A stretch of 64,000 bases of DNA from Vampirovibrio chlorellavorus. GTDB taxonomy: Bacteria > Cyanobacteriota > Vampirovibrionia > Vampirovibrionales > Vampirovibrionaceae. The stretch spans positions 248,001-312,000 of the forward strand of contig CAIPMU010000011.1 of the NCBI GenBank assembly GCA_903866275.1, given 5' to 3'. Position numbers and translations under genes: made by a program. Shown here piece by piece: positions 36,634-45,438 of the stretch. The stretch's first letter is position 1. The number at the start of each line of letters is the position of its first letter. Below the pieces are notes generated by a model that was not told the DNA's origin, searched no databases, and saw only the letters and a list, made by a program, of their open reading frames with translations.

Positions 36634-37542
36634 CTATAAGCCAGGCGCCAAAGGACGAGGGCCACCACTGGCCACCTTGCGTCGAAAGCGTTTGTGCATC
36701 AACTGACTGTCCAGAGTCGACGCCACTTGCTCCCGGAAGCGGCCCTGCAGTTGCTTCAGGCTCCTGGCGAGCATGGCTTTCAGGGCAATGCGGCCCAAAA
36801 ACCAGGGATTCCCCAGCACATAACGGCCGCCCAAACGGCCCGGCTCGGTATACAGCCGATACAGCCATTCAAATCCGGCATCCCCCATCCATTGCGGACA
36901 CCGGGAAACCTTTTGAGAAATAAAGTCCATGACCGCCCCAATCGCATAAATGACTGGCACGTTTAACTTGCCACGATGAGCATCAATCCAGTACTCCTGC
37001 AAGGGAGTCCCAAAGCCCACAATCAGAATATCAGGTTGCAAGGCGTTAATATCTTCAATCACCTGGGCTTGCAACGCCGGATCACTCAGAATAAACCCAT
37101 GATGAGCACCCACCACGGTATGCCTGCCCAAACGACTGGTGATTTCAGCCACGGCAGCTTCCGGAATACCCGGATCGCCGCCCAATAAGTAGACTCGACG
37201 TTGTTTTTCCGTGAAGTAAGCGAGCATCTCCAAAAACCAGTCTGCGGCCGTAAGGCGGGTGGGCAAGGGCGACCCGAGCAATTTTGAGCCCAGTACAATA
37301 CCCGCTCCATCACAGTAGACCAGATCCGAACGCTGCAGGATGTCTTTAAGCCTGACGTCGGCAAAAGCGGTGTTGGCGACATGAATATTGAGATAGTGGA
37401 CGACACTTTGCGTGGGCTTCAGGCTTTCCTGAACCAGACGCTCAAACAGACTCACCGGGTTAGCAAACCCGGCCACTGCAATCTCTTCAATCTCTACAGC
37501 AGCAGGAAACGGCTCGATTCGCGCATGATTTGCATCGTTCAT
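36634..37542 (-). CDS. WecG/TagA/CpsF-family glycosyltransferase
   Basis: This GT26-type enzyme of 302 residues has the family blocks VYCDGAGIVLGSKLLG (with the catalytic Asp), PTRLTAADWFLEML, VYLLGGDPG, DILIVGFGTPLQEYWID and GDAGFEWLYRLYTEPGRLGGRY. Such enzymes add ManNAcA or ManNAc (WecG, TagA) or similar sugars to lipid-linked carriers in surface polysaccharide synthesis. AAGGAG precedes the ATG at 37542. The last 50 residues, rich in basic residues, may bind the membrane. It stands alone; no other polysaccharide gene is adjacent. Confidence 0.93.
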   Translation of the reverse strand: MNDANHARIEPFPAAVEIEEIAVAGFANPVSLFERLVQESLKPTQSVVHYLNIHVANTAFADVRLKDILQRSDLVYCDGAGIVLGSKLLGSPLPTRLTAADWFLEMLAYFTEKQRRVYLLGGDPGIPEAAVAEITSRLGRHTVVGAHHGFILSDPALQAQVIEDINALQPDILIVGFGTPLQEYWIDAHRGKLNVPVIYAIGAVMDFISQKVSRCPQWMGDAGFEWLYRLYTEPGRLGGRYVLGNPWFLGRIALKAMLARSLKQLQGRFREQVASTLDSQLMHKRFRRKVASGGPRPLAPGL

Positions 37543-37945
37543 AAACCACTCCTTGTGACTTTCTCAGGACAACAGCGAACCATCCGGGAAACGCTTCCAG
37601 TAGAATACACGGGCCAATCACCCCAATGAGGTCGCGCCAGTATTTCGCGAATCAGCCGGTCTGCTGTTAAGAGAGTCCAAGTACAGTTCGGGATTGCCTG
37701 TTCTTCCTCAATCCGTAAAGGAAAGTTTACTATTCAGGCTCAGCCTTTTTAAACTGCCCATTCGTCTAGTTCAAGGAATGGTTTCAGGCCGCGCAGCATC
37801 CAACCATCGACACAAGCCCAACCGGTTAAAGGACAAGTTCTGTCCTAAACACTGGCCCTAAAAAAGCTTAAACCAGTACCCGAAAAAAGCGCTCACTCAA
37901 CAGCGGATAAGAGCACCCCTACACCGATCGCAAATCTGGCTAATT
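37543..37945. other. Intergenic region between glycosyltransferase and MFS genes
   Basis: About 400 bases between two minus-strand genes. It has one small hairpin, AGGACA-5-TGTCCT at 37830-37846, possibly the end of the MFS transcript. No gene, RNA or repeat is seen otherwise. Confidence 0.4.
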
Positions 37946-39172
37946 TTAGCTTGCGGCAGCGCCACTTTTGGCAGCCGGAGTGAGGCCAAAAGAAACCAGA
38001 AGCGCCAATAGCATCAATCCTGCGGCAAACCAGAAGGGGGTAATCCCGAACAAACGATCGGGATGCAGGGCATCGTAACTCAGCATAAAGCCACCCACCG
38101 CGGGACCCAACATGCGCCCCAGGCTGGAAATGGACTGCATCAGCCCCATCACCGCCCCCTGAGAAGCGGCATCGGTGGATTTTGAAGCCAGACCCAGCAA
38201 CATGGGTGTCACAAAGCCGTTACCCGCCGCCAACAGGGAGCAGGCCACATAGATCCAGCCCACGGTACCCGTCACCGGCATCAGGGCCATACTTAGCAAC
38301 AAAAACAGGGAGCCCAGAATGATCAACGGACGCTCGCCCGTGCGAGGCACCAACCGACGGAGCATCCCACCCTGAATAATCACACCCAGAATGCCGATAT
38401 AGGCAAACAGATAGCCGTTATCCCGCACGCCCCAGTGCAACCGATTGGCCGTAAACAGGGCAAACAGAGCAGTCACCAACGAAAAGGCAATGGTACTCAA
38501 CAACGTACAGAGCATCACCGGGCCCAGTTTATTTTGGCGCGCAATAGACCACGACTCACCCAGCGAAACGCCCTGCGCCGTATGGAGCTTTCGACGCTCC
38601 TCATCCAGACTTTCAGGCAGGGCAAAGTAAATGGCGATGACGTTCACAAAGGCCAAGCCCGCCGCCACGAAAAAGGGCAGCTGAAAGGAGTAATGCCCCA
38701 ACAGGCCACCAATGGCAGGCCCAAACACAAAGCCCAATCCAAACGCAGCACCAATCAGGCCCATTGCAGACGAACGCTTCTCCAACGGCGTGACATCGGC
38801 GATGTAAGCTTGCGCGGTGGAGATATTCCCCCCGGAGATCCCATCAATAATGCGTCCCAAAAACAGCATCCACAGCGAGTTCGCCAAGCCCAGAATCAGG
38901 AAGCTGATAGCAGTGCCCAAAATACTCAGCAGCAACACCGGACGACGACCAATGCGATCGGACCAGCGCCCCAGTAACGGTGCCGCCAGCAGCTGCATCA
39001 TGGAAAAGCTGCCAAACAGTAATCCAATCTGCCACTCCTGTGCGTGAAAATGTTCGGAGTACAGGGGCAAAATGGGAATCACAATCCCAAACCCGATCAT
39101 ATCGATCAGAACGGTCAGAAAAATAATCAAAACGGGTGGAAAGCCACGCTTTTTTGCAACCGTATCAGTCAT
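37946..39172 (-). CDS. MFS transporter, TetA/multidrug-exporter type
   Basis: This membrane protein of 408 residues has 12 helices. Motif A of drug/proton antiporters is present after helix 2 (GRWSDRIGRRPVLL). LIDMIGFGIVIPILPLY in helix 1 and GAAFGLGFVFGPAIGGLLG in helix 5 (motif C) are typical of the 12-helix TetA-like group. The ATG at 39172 (TDTVAKKRGF follows) has GGAG 8 bases upstream, which is better than the ATG at 39193. It likely exports a drug or metabolite with proton exchange; the substrate is unknown. It is divergent from mutM. Confidence 0.9.
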   Translation of the reverse strand: MTDTVAKKRGFPPVLIIFLTVLIDMIGFGIVIPILPLYSEHFHAQEWQIGLLFGSFSMMQLLAAPLLGRWSDRIGRRPVLLLSILGTAISFLILGLANSLWMLFLGRIIDGISGGNISTAQAYIADVTPLEKRSSAMGLIGAAFGLGFVFGPAIGGLLGHYSFQLPFFVAAGLAFVNVIAIYFALPESLDEERRKLHTAQGVSLGESWSIARQNKLGPVMLCTLLSTIAFSLVTALFALFTANRLHWGVRDNGYLFAYIGILGVIIQGGMLRRLVPRTGERPLIILGSLFLLLSMALMPVTGTVGWIYVACSLLAAGNGFVTPMLLGLASKSTDAASQGAVMGLMQSISSLGRMLGPAVGGFMLSYDALHPDRLFGITPFWFAAGLMLLALLVSFGLTPAAKSGAAAS

Positions 39173-39252
39173 CTGGAACACTCCTGTTTTCATGCATGGC
39201 GCCGTCGATACATTCCTTTAATCCCGGAATTCGCAACGCTGTAAATCATTGT

Positions 39253-39354
39253 TCAGGCCAGCCCCATCAGCAGGGCGATTGCACCACATACCGCAAGAAT
39301 CATCAGACCCATCAAGGTCAACACACGAAGGGACTGGCAAGTTCGTATTATCAT
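39253..39354 (-). CDS. Possible 33-residue hydrophobic peptide upstream of the MFS gene
   Basis: A short open frame reads MIIRTCQSLRVLTLMG, then LMILAVCGAIALLMGLA and stop. It has a basic N-terminus and one strong membrane helix, the usual form of small membrane proteins. It lies 80 bases upstream of the MFS start on the same strand. There is no good Shine-Dalgarno before its ATG, so it may be chance. Confidence 0.25.
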   Translation of the reverse strand: MIIRTCQSLRVLTLMGLMILAVCGAIALLMGLA

Positions 39355-39406
39355 AAGGCTTTGCCACAAAAGCAAGTGACAGTTCATTCACAAGGCCCAG
39401 CAACCC

Positions 39407-40288
39407 ATGCCCGAATTACCAGAAGTCGAAATTTTCAGGCGCTTTATCGATTGCCATACACTGAATGAGCGCATTCAGGCAGTGACCGTACGCCATCCCA
39501 AAGGACTCCGGGACCTCTCACCGGGAGCCCTGGAGCGCCTCTGTGTACAGCACCGGTTCACCGAAACCTTACGCCGGGGAAAGTACCTGCTGGCCAAACT
39601 GGAGCCGGCCAATGCCCTCTCCAAATCAACCCCAACCGTTCAAGCACCGTGGCTGCTGTTTCACTTTGGCATGACAGGTTGCCTGAGCTATACCGCTTCA
39701 ACCGGACACAGCATCAACGCCTATGGCGACGCCATCAATCGAGACGCCCATAGTCGAGTTAGCTTCTCACTGGGCAATAGCGGGCAACTGCACTTTCATG
39801 ATCAACGTCTGTTTGGCTATATCAGCGCGATCGATCACCCCGAAGCCTTCTTTGAGAGCAAACAACTGGGGCCGGATGCACTCAGCATCTCCCAACGCGA
39901 ATTTCTGGCCCGATTGCAACACAAAACAGGGACCCTCAAACCACTGCTGATGAATCAAGCTGTGCTCGCCGGGCTGGGCAATATTTATGTGGATGAACTG
40001 CTATTTCAGTGCAAATTGCACCCTGCGCAACCGGTGACCCAGCTGCCAGCAGTTATGCTCAAACATCTGCACCAGGAAATGCAGAGCATCTTGAACAACA
40101 GCATCCGCCTGGATACTGACCGGGACGCACTACCCGCCCACTACCTCTGGCACCAACGTCACCCCAAGGGCCATTGCCCACGGGACGGTCACCCCTTCCA
40201 GATTGAAACGGTGGGTGGGAGAACCACTTATTTTTGCCCGCATTGCCAGAAACTCAAACGCACCGAGAGACTCAAAAAAAGCGTTTAG
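39407..40288 (+). CDS. mutM: Formamidopyrimidine-DNA glycosylase with altered zinc finger
   Basis: MutM (Fpg) removes 8-oxoguanine and opened purines from DNA. The N-terminus PELPEVEIFRR gives the catalytic Pro2 and Glu3; RRGKYLLAKL carries the conserved Lys; NQAVLAGLGNIYVDELLF is the H2TH region. The C-terminal zinc finger reads HCPRDGHPF, then RTTYFCPHC: the second zinc-binding Cys of the usual C-x2-C is Asp here, so the finger has three Cys plus an Asp. The catalytic Arg in that finger is kept. It is 293 residues long, normal for the family. It is divergent from the MFS gene. Confidence 0.94.
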   Translation: MPELPEVEIFRRFIDCHTLNERIQAVTVRHPKGLRDLSPGALERLCVQHRFTETLRRGKYLLAKLEPANALSKSTPTVQAPWLLFHFGMTGCLSYTASTGHSINAYGDAINRDAHSRVSFSLGNSGQLHFHDQRLFGYISAIDHPEAFFESKQLGPDALSISQREFLARLQHKTGTLKPLLMNQAVLAGLGNIYVDELLFQCKLHPAQPVTQLPAVMLKHLHQEMQSILNNSIRLDTDRDALPAHYLWHQRHPKGHCPRDGHPFQIETVGGRTTYFCPHCQKLKRTERLKKSV

Positions 40289-40460
40289 AACCGGAGCAAA
40301 TCGGGTATTGCATTACAACAGTCCATTTTAAATTCAATGACGTTCACATTGAGTCAGTCGTATTGAGTCAGCTCGCATTGACAAACAGCCCCTCCTCAAC
40401 GTAGGCCGCATCGGTTGAATCTCATCACCGCATGTGATCCTGGAAAGCAACAGGCAGCTT

Positions 40461-41024
40461 ATGGTTCCCCAGCGTTTTCCCCTCAATTTTGCGCCCGCAA
40501 CCGGTGGCTATATCATGCTGATTACGCTGGAAAACGGCGTACAACTCAAATTGCTGCAACAGAACCCGGAGACTGAAGAAACCGAGCCCTACCGATTTCT
40601 CAGCCAACAGGAAGGCTGGATCTTCGTGAGAGAGCTGTTCCATTTCGCACTCAAACTGGACAACGGACATTGCCTGTTCTCCGATAAAGTCCTGCATTGC
40701 CTGGAGTGCCATCGGGTGTTTCGCGCCAAACAGTCTTACTACTGCCCCAGCTGCACTCAAAAAAACGAATTCCTCTTGCAACAGGTTTGGGAAGGCTTTG
40801 CCCATATTCGGGGCCATGACGCCAGCGCAGTGAAAAAGATCGAAGTCCTGCTCAACGTGGGCGAAGAAAACTTCAGCCTGATTCCTCAAGGCTTTCAGGC
40901 CATTGTGCAGCGCAAACTCAGCCTGTTTGTAGAACTAGAGCAGCCGGACCAGAAACCAGACGAGCAACTGGCCAAAATCATCAAATCCCGCCGCAGTAAT
41001 TCCCTGAGCCGAAGCAGACGTTAA
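40461..41024 (+). CDS. Hypothetical protein with central zinc ribbon
   Basis: This protein of about 187 residues, from the ATG at 40461, could also start at a GTG at 40434. A single zinc ribbon sits in the middle: CLECHRVFRAKQSYYCPSC. The part before it (MLITLENGVQLKLLQQ) looks like a beta-rich domain; the part after is helical and ends in a basic Ser/Arg tail (SRRSNSLSRSRR) that could bind nucleic acid. No named family fits. It converges with the acyl-CoA ligase gene, with only about 10 bases between the stops. Confidence 0.65.
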   Translation: MVPQRFPLNFAPATGGYIMLITLENGVQLKLLQQNPETEETEPYRFLSQQEGWIFVRELFHFALKLDNGHCLFSDKVLHCLECHRVFRAKQSYYCPSCTQKNEFLLQQVWEGFAHIRGHDASAVKKIEVLLNVGEENFSLIPQGFQAIVQRKLSLFVELEQPDQKPDEQLAKIIKSRRSNSLSRSRR

Positions 41025-41033
41025 CCCAAACGG

Positions 41034-42635
41034 TCAAGGCTCACGCAGGTTTTTCCTCAAGATTTTTCCCGTGGCCCCCTGCGGGATTTCTGGCACGAAC
41101 TCGTAGTATTTGGGGATTTTATAATCGGCCAAAAACTGGCGACAGAACTCCTGCAGAGATTCCTTCGTGCAGGCGTCCTCGTGTCCGGGCTTGGCCACCA
41201 CAAAGGCCTTAATGGCCTCATGGTGCATGGTGGAAGGCACGCCAGTCACGGCAGCGGCCTGCACCGCCGGGTGCCGGAAAAACACTTCTTCAATCTCGCG
41301 GGGATAGACTTTAACCCCACCAATGTTAATCAAATCATCGGTGCGGTCCACGATGTGGATATAGCCCGCTGCGTCTTTATACGCCAGATCTTTGGTTTTT
41401 AACCACAGACCATCCTCACACTGAAGCAGCGTTTTGGCCGTCTCCTCCGGGCGCTGGTAATAGCCCAGCATCACCACATCGCCCTGAATGTGCAATTCGC
41501 CAATCTCGCCCGCCGGGGCCTCGGTGCCATCATCCAGCAGGACTTTGATTTGAATTCCCTGCAAGGGCAAGCCCACCGAACCGGGCTTTCGCTCGCCGTG
41601 CAAGGGATTGGAACACACAATGGAAGAAGCTTCGGACAGCCCGTAGCCCTCTTGCACGGGTGCGCCAAAATATTGCTCGACTTCGTGGAAGGTATCCACT
41701 GCCATGGGCGCAGCGCCGGAATGGCAGACCCGCAAGGAGGCCAAATCATAAGACTTTTCGCGCAGATGACTCAGCATCATCAGGTACATGGTGGGTACTG
41801 CGGCCATAAAGGTGACTTTATAGCGCTGAATGGCCTCCAGTACGGTTTTGGGGCTGAACTTTCGCACCAGCACCACCGACGCCCCCACCAGCATGCTGGA
41901 CACCAGAATATTGGTCTGCCCAAACACGTGAAAGAGCGGCGAAATGGTGATAAACCGATCATCCGGAGTGGCTTCAATCACGGCCACGTTGGCCCGCGCG
42001 TCCGCCCAGATGTTTCTGTGGCTGAGCATGACACCTTTGGGCTTACCAGTGGTGCCTGAGGTATAAATCAACGTGGCCAGCGTATCCCCGGAAAACTTGA
42101 AGGGAATGGGCTGACTGGGCAGTTGCTGGCGGGCCAGCAGGTCATCAAAACGGTACAGGGCCCGCTCCAGCGGGAACGAATTGAGGAGCTGGTCCAGTGC
42201 CGCTTCACCGTTCAGCAGTTCGGTATCCAGCACAATGCCTTCCAGACTAATGGTTTGTAGCCGGATGACCGTTTCATAAAATTCCAGCGAGGTAACCAGC
42301 AGGCGGGCTTCCGCGTCCGCCAGAATGGTTTCCAGCTCCGGGGTAGTCAGGCGGGTGTTCATGGGAATCACCGCCACACCCAGACTGAGCAGGGCAAAGT
42401 AAGCAACCACAAAGGCCGGAGTGTTATAAAGCAGCAAAGCCACCCGATCCCCCACGCCCAGCCCGAGTTGCTCGAAGGCCCCGGCCAGATGCCGAATGCG
42501 CTCACCCAATTCGCCGTAAGTAATCTTGCCTTCCCGGCCCAGCAAGGCAATCTGATCGGGCTGATGGGCCGCCATCTCCAACACCGGTTGCGCCAAATTC
42601 AGCAAGTCCGGCAACAGATCAGGGGTAGCAGTCAT
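41034..42635 (-). CDS. AMP-dependent acyl-CoA ligase (long-chain fatty acid type)
   Basis: This ANL-superfamily enzyme of 533 residues activates an acid as acyl-AMP and joins it to CoA. Motifs: LIYTSGTTGKPKGVMLSH (P-loop), EGYGLSEASS (A5-type), WLKTKDLAYKD (A7 with conserved Asp), RTDDLINIGGVKVYPREIE (A8 hinge), and a C-terminal lysine in GATGKILRKNL. The closest resemblance is to FadD-like ligases. The substrate may be a fatty acid, but other acids cannot be excluded. It lies 16 bases downstream (in the reading direction, def comes after it) of nothing on its own strand except def and the ACT gene, which end just before its start; all three may form one operon. Confidence 0.9.
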   Translation of the reverse strand: MTATPDLLPDLLNLAQPVLEMAAHQPDQIALLGREGKITYGELGERIRHLAGAFEQLGLGVGDRVALLLYNTPAFVVAYFALLSLGVAVIPMNTRLTTPELETILADAEARLLVTSLEFYETVIRLQTISLEGIVLDTELLNGEAALDQLLNSFPLERALYRFDDLLARQQLPSQPIPFKFSGDTLATLIYTSGTTGKPKGVMLSHRNIWADARANVAVIEATPDDRFITISPLFHVFGQTNILVSSMLVGASVVLVRKFSPKTVLEAIQRYKVTFMAAVPTMYLMMLSHLREKSYDLASLRVCHSGAAPMAVDTFHEVEQYFGAPVQEGYGLSEASSIVCSNPLHGERKPGSVGLPLQGIQIKVLLDDGTEAPAGEIGELHIQGDVVMLGYYQRPEETAKTLLQCEDGLWLKTKDLAYKDAAGYIHIVDRTDDLINIGGVKVYPREIEEVFFRHPAVQAAAVTGVPSTMHHEAIKAFVVAKPGHEDACTKESLQEFCRQFLADYKIPKYYEFVPEIPQGATGKILRKNLREP

Positions 42636-42650
42636 ACGCGGACAATTCCT

Positions 42651-43292
42651 TTACGAGTTGGGCTTATAAATCAGTGAAGCGGCTTCGGGAGTTTGGGCGG
42701 CATCAGCACCTTGCACCGACTGAGTGGATTGAATCAGTTCATCGGTTTCCGCCGAGGCGTTCCCACTCGGCGCATTGGTGGCCAGCGATTCCACGCTCTC
42801 ACCCTTGGGCTGACGACGAATCCAGTCGGTTTTCAGCGAATCAATGCGATCAATCATCAACACCCCGTCGAGGTGATCAATCTCGTGTTGCACCGCAATG
42901 GCTTCCAAACCTTGCACGGTGTAGGTTTTCAACTCTCCATCCCGATCAAAGGCGGTAAAGGTCAACTTGGTGGCACGCTTGATGCTGGCCAGGTACTCCG
43001 GGAAGCTCAGGCAGCCCTCGCGCATTTGCTTCTTGCGGGATGCCTCGACGATAGTGGGGTTAATGAGTACCTTGTACTCATCGCGGGTGGTTTTACAGGT
43101 CACATCCAGAATCACCACGCGCACCGTCTCCCCAATTTGAGAGGCGGCCAAGCCCACGGCACCGGGCGCGGCGTACATGGTTTCGGTCATATCATCGATC
43201 AGACGCTGCAGATTATTATCCCAGGCATGCACCGGATCACACTGCTCCCGCAAAATCGGATGCGGGTACTTCAGGACTTTTAAAATGGCCAT
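42651..43292 (-). CDS. def: Peptide deformylase
   Basis: Def removes formyl groups from new proteins. The three metal motifs are present: GAVGLAASQIG (motif 1), EGCLSFP (motif 2, Cys ligand) and QHEIDHLDG (motif 3, two His ligands and the catalytic Glu). From the ATG at 43292 (AILKVLKYPHP follows) the chain has 213 residues. That is about 40 more than common enzymes, because of a polar Ser/Ala/Glu-rich C-terminal tail. The longer frame to 43409 has no match before this start. It lies 22 bases downstream of the ACT-domain gene and 15 bases upstream of the acyl-CoA ligase gene on the same strand. Confidence 0.95.
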   Translation of the reverse strand: MAILKVLKYPHPILREQCDPVHAWDNNLQRLIDDMTETMYAAPGAVGLAASQIGETVRVVILDVTCKTTRDEYKVLINPTIVEASRKKQMREGCLSFPEYLASIKRATKLTFTAFDRDGELKTYTVQGLEAIAVQHEIDHLDGVLMIDRIDSLKTDWIRRQPKGESVESLATNAPSGNASAETDELIQSTQSVQGADAAQTPEAASLIYKPNS

Positions 43293-43314
43293 AATGGGTG
43301 CGCTCCAGCCGCCG

Positions 43315-43857
43315 TTACAGCGCCACGGCTTCGAGCGGCCGCAACTGGATTTCAACGCCAATGGAAAGCGCCAGGGCATGCAGTTCGGCACGCACCGTAT
43401 CAATGGCAATAGAATCAGGAATATCCACTTCCACCATCATGATGTAAAGCGGGCCGTTTTCTCCGGCAATGGTCTGGGCATTGAGGTCGGTGACGTTAAT
43501 ATCCATTTCCGCCAGCTTGCGAGACACATGAAACGTAATGCCTGCGCGATCATTGCCCGCCACCGAGACCATATAGGGATTCTGCGCCTGATGGCTTTCC
43601 AGACTCAGCTCATCCGGGATGGGCTTTACCAGCAAGGTCATATTGTGGCTCTCTTCCAGCGTGGAAAACTGCTGCTGGAGCTCCGAAAAAACCACATTGT
43701 CCGGCACCGAAATAATCAGGATAACCGCGAATTCATTGGCCAGCCGGGTCATGGTCGAATCGACAATATTACAGCCCCGTTGATAGAGGATGTTGGCAAT
43801 GGCGGCGACGATACCGGGCTGATCTGGCCCAATTCCACTAATAACTGCTTTAGACAT
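43315..43857 (-). CDS. Double ACT-domain regulator (GcvR-like)
   Basis: This 180-residue protein is made of two ACT domains: SKAVISGIGPDQPGIVAAIA at the start, and VSVAGNDRAGITFHVSRKLA in the second half. Paired ACT domains with nothing else are typical of GcvR-like proteins, which bind glycine or other amino acids and act through protein contacts. The ATG at 43857 is preferred because the first ACT domain begins directly there. It is probably cotranscribed with def and the acyl-CoA ligase. No glycine cleavage gene is nearby, so the ligand and target are open. Confidence 0.83.
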   Translation of the reverse strand: MSKAVISGIGPDQPGIVAAIANILYQRGCNIVDSTMTRLANEFAVILIISVPDNVVFSELQQQFSTLEESHNMTLLVKPIPDELSLESHQAQNPYMVSVAGNDRAGITFHVSRKLAEMDINVTDLNAQTIAGENGPLYIMMVEVDIPDSIAIDTVRAELHALALSIGVEIQLRPLEAVAL

Positions 43858-44050
43858 GATGGCCACAGTATACCAGAAACCCGAATAACAGAAACCCATC
43901 CCCTCCTGATAAAGATCGTTTTATCCTGACAAATCGCGCAAGCCTGAACGCCCGTCAGGCGACTGCATCCAAACCAAAACAATCCATGTTCACTTTAAAA
44001 TATCATTACAAAATATACCCAATCTGGCGATGCCTGCCTATCGTCTATTT

Positions 44051-44059
44051 TGTTACACT
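44051..44059 (+). promoter_or_regulatory. Extended -10 promoter of the candidate RNA
   Basis: TG-T-TACACT fits the extended -10 form, with a probable start near 44066. No clear -35 is seen. It is the only promoter-like element just upstream of the structured region that ends in the terminator at 44301. Confidence 0.4.
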
Positions 44060-44065
44060 GCTTGC

Positions 44066-44325
44066 ATCAACTAAGGGCACGGCGTTGAGAGGCTTTCACC
44101 GCACTCAATACCGTTTGGCATACGCCCATCAATCTAGTGAGTGAACGATCTAAAACGCCATCATGACTCCTACCGCCTGACAGTCCATCCGTGACACCAG
44201 GCGAATTCAGGCAGCATTCACGAATGCGGTTTCAATCGCTATATTGCTCCAAATCCACTCTATGCCTCAACGTGTTCTACTAAATTTATAATTGGGTTCC
44301 GGCCCGCCTTTGGCGGGCCTTTTTA
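44066..44325 (+). ncRNA. Candidate structured non-coding RNA of about 260 nt, class unknown
   Basis: Between the ACT-domain gene and osmC lie about 620 bases without a credible gene. From 44066 to 44325 there is a promoter-like start, nested long-range helices and a strong intrinsic terminator. The helices are a closing helix of 44083-44093 with 44264-44272 (CGTTGA, a GA bulge, GGC with GCCTCAACG), a middle helix of 44098-44106 with 44222-44230 (ACCGCA.TC with GA.TGCGGT), and an apical hairpin 44174-44179/44198-44203 (CGCCTG/CAGGCG). A small hairpin CAAT-6-ATTG (44233-44246) sits in the 3' strand. This rod with a bubble resembles the general shape of 6S RNA, and in cyanobacteria 6S RNA is known to lie beside purK; purE-purK begin 600 bases downstream. 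I do not see tmRNA, RNase P or SRP core motifs. Confidence 0.5.
44301..44325 (+). terminator. Strong intrinsic terminator
   Basis: GGCCCGCC-TTT-GGCGGGCC followed by TTTTTATT on the plus strand. No protein gene on this strand ends upstream of it within 1.7 kb, so it most likely ends a non-coding transcript. Confidence 0.93.
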
Positions 44326-44481
44326 TTGCCTGAAAGAACCCGCAAAAACCCTCACTCAAAAAACCAATTACCAACACCCCAGCACATGCCTCAAGCCAGA
44401 AAATAAAAGGCCAATCAGCGGCTTTTATACTACAATCTTGCTGTATTCACTCCATAGAGTCACCCAACAAGGAGAATCACC

Positions 44482-44919
44482 ATGCCTGTTAGATCATCTA
44501 AAGCCGAATGGCAAGGCAACCTCAAAGAAGGCAAAGGCAATGTGGAATTGGGCAGCGGCGCTTTCAAAGGCAGCTACTCTTTCCCCTCCCGTTTTGAAGA
44601 CGGCACCGGCACCAATCCGGAAGAACTCGTAGCCGCCGCGCACGCCGGTTGCTACTCCATGGCGCTGTCCGCTGGCTTGTCCAAATCCGGATTCAACCCA
44701 ACCAGCGTGAAAACCGAAGCCAAAGTCCACCTGGAGAAAGTGGGCGAAGGCTTTGAAATCACCACCATCGAACTGGTTACGGAAGCAGACATTCCTGGCA
44801 TTGAAGAAGCGGTGTTCCTGGAACACGCTGAAGCTGCCAAAAAAGGTTGCCCCATTTCCAAAGCGTTGGCTGGCCCTAAAATCACGCTGAACGCCAAATT
44901 GCTGCAAACTGCCAAGTAA
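44482..44919 (+). CDS. osmC: OsmC/Ohr-family peroxiredoxin
   Basis: This thiol peroxidase of 145 residues reduces organic hydroperoxides. The two redox cysteines are visible: Cys57 in AAAHAGCYSMALS and Cys123 in KKGCPISKAL. TNPEELVAAAHAGC is the OsmC-type block. An AAGGAG stands at best distance before the ATG at 44482. It lies only 6 bases before purE, so it may be cotranscribed with purE and purK, an uncommon pairing. It is cytoplasmic. Confidence 0.95.
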   Translation: MPVRSSKAEWQGNLKEGKGNVELGSGAFKGSYSFPSRFEDGTGTNPEELVAAAHAGCYSMALSAGLSKSGFNPTSVKTEAKVHLEKVGEGFEITTIELVTEADIPGIEEAVFLEHAEAAKKGCPISKALAGPKITLNAKLLQTAK

Positions 44920-44925
44920 GCGCCC

Positions 44926-45438
44926 ATGAGCCTGAAATCTGCGAATGCCAACAAGCCTGTGGTCTCCATCATCATGGGCAGCCAATCCGATTGGGAAACG
45001 ATGATGCACGCCCACGAAACGCTCAACCGGTTTGATATACCGCACGAGTGTCTGGTGGTCTCGGCGCATCGCACGCCCCAATGGCTGGCCGAGTTTGCAT
45101 TTCAGGCCGAAGAGCGAGGGATTCAAGCCATCATTGCCGGAGCCGGTGGGGCAGCCCACCTGCCCGGCATGACGGCGGCCCAAACCCTGGTGCCCGTCTT
45201 TGGGGTGCCCGTGGAAAGCAAAGCCTTAAAGGGCATGGATTCCCTGCTCTCGATTGTGCAAATGCCCGCGGGCATTCCGGTGGGTACGCTGGCGATTGGC
45301 AAGGCTGGGGCCATTAATGCCGCCCTGCTGGCAGTAGCCGTCATGGCCAATACGCAGCCCGACTTACGGGAAAAACTGCGGGCCTACCGTCAGGATCAGA
45401 CTGAAACGGTCTTGCAGGGCCGTCATCTTCCGGTATGA
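44926..45438 (+). CDS. purE: N5-carboxyaminoimidazole ribonucleotide mutase
   Basis: PurE moves the carboxyl group of N5-CAIR to CAIR in purine synthesis. The 170 residues contain [28 protein letters not shown] and [17 protein letters not shown], all conserved. The ATG at 44926 follows osmC by 6 bases, and its stop overlaps the purK start by four bases (ATGA). It has the class I PurE form and needs PurK, which is directly downstream. Confidence 0.97.
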   Translation: MSLKSANANKPVVSIIMGSQSDWETMMHAHETLNRFDIPHECLVVSAHRTPQWLAEFAFQAEERGIQAIIAGAGGAAHLPGMTAAQTLVPVFGVPVESKALKGMDSLLSIVQMPAGIPVGTLAIGKAGAINAALLAVAVMANTQPDLREKLRAYRQDQTETVLQGRHLPV

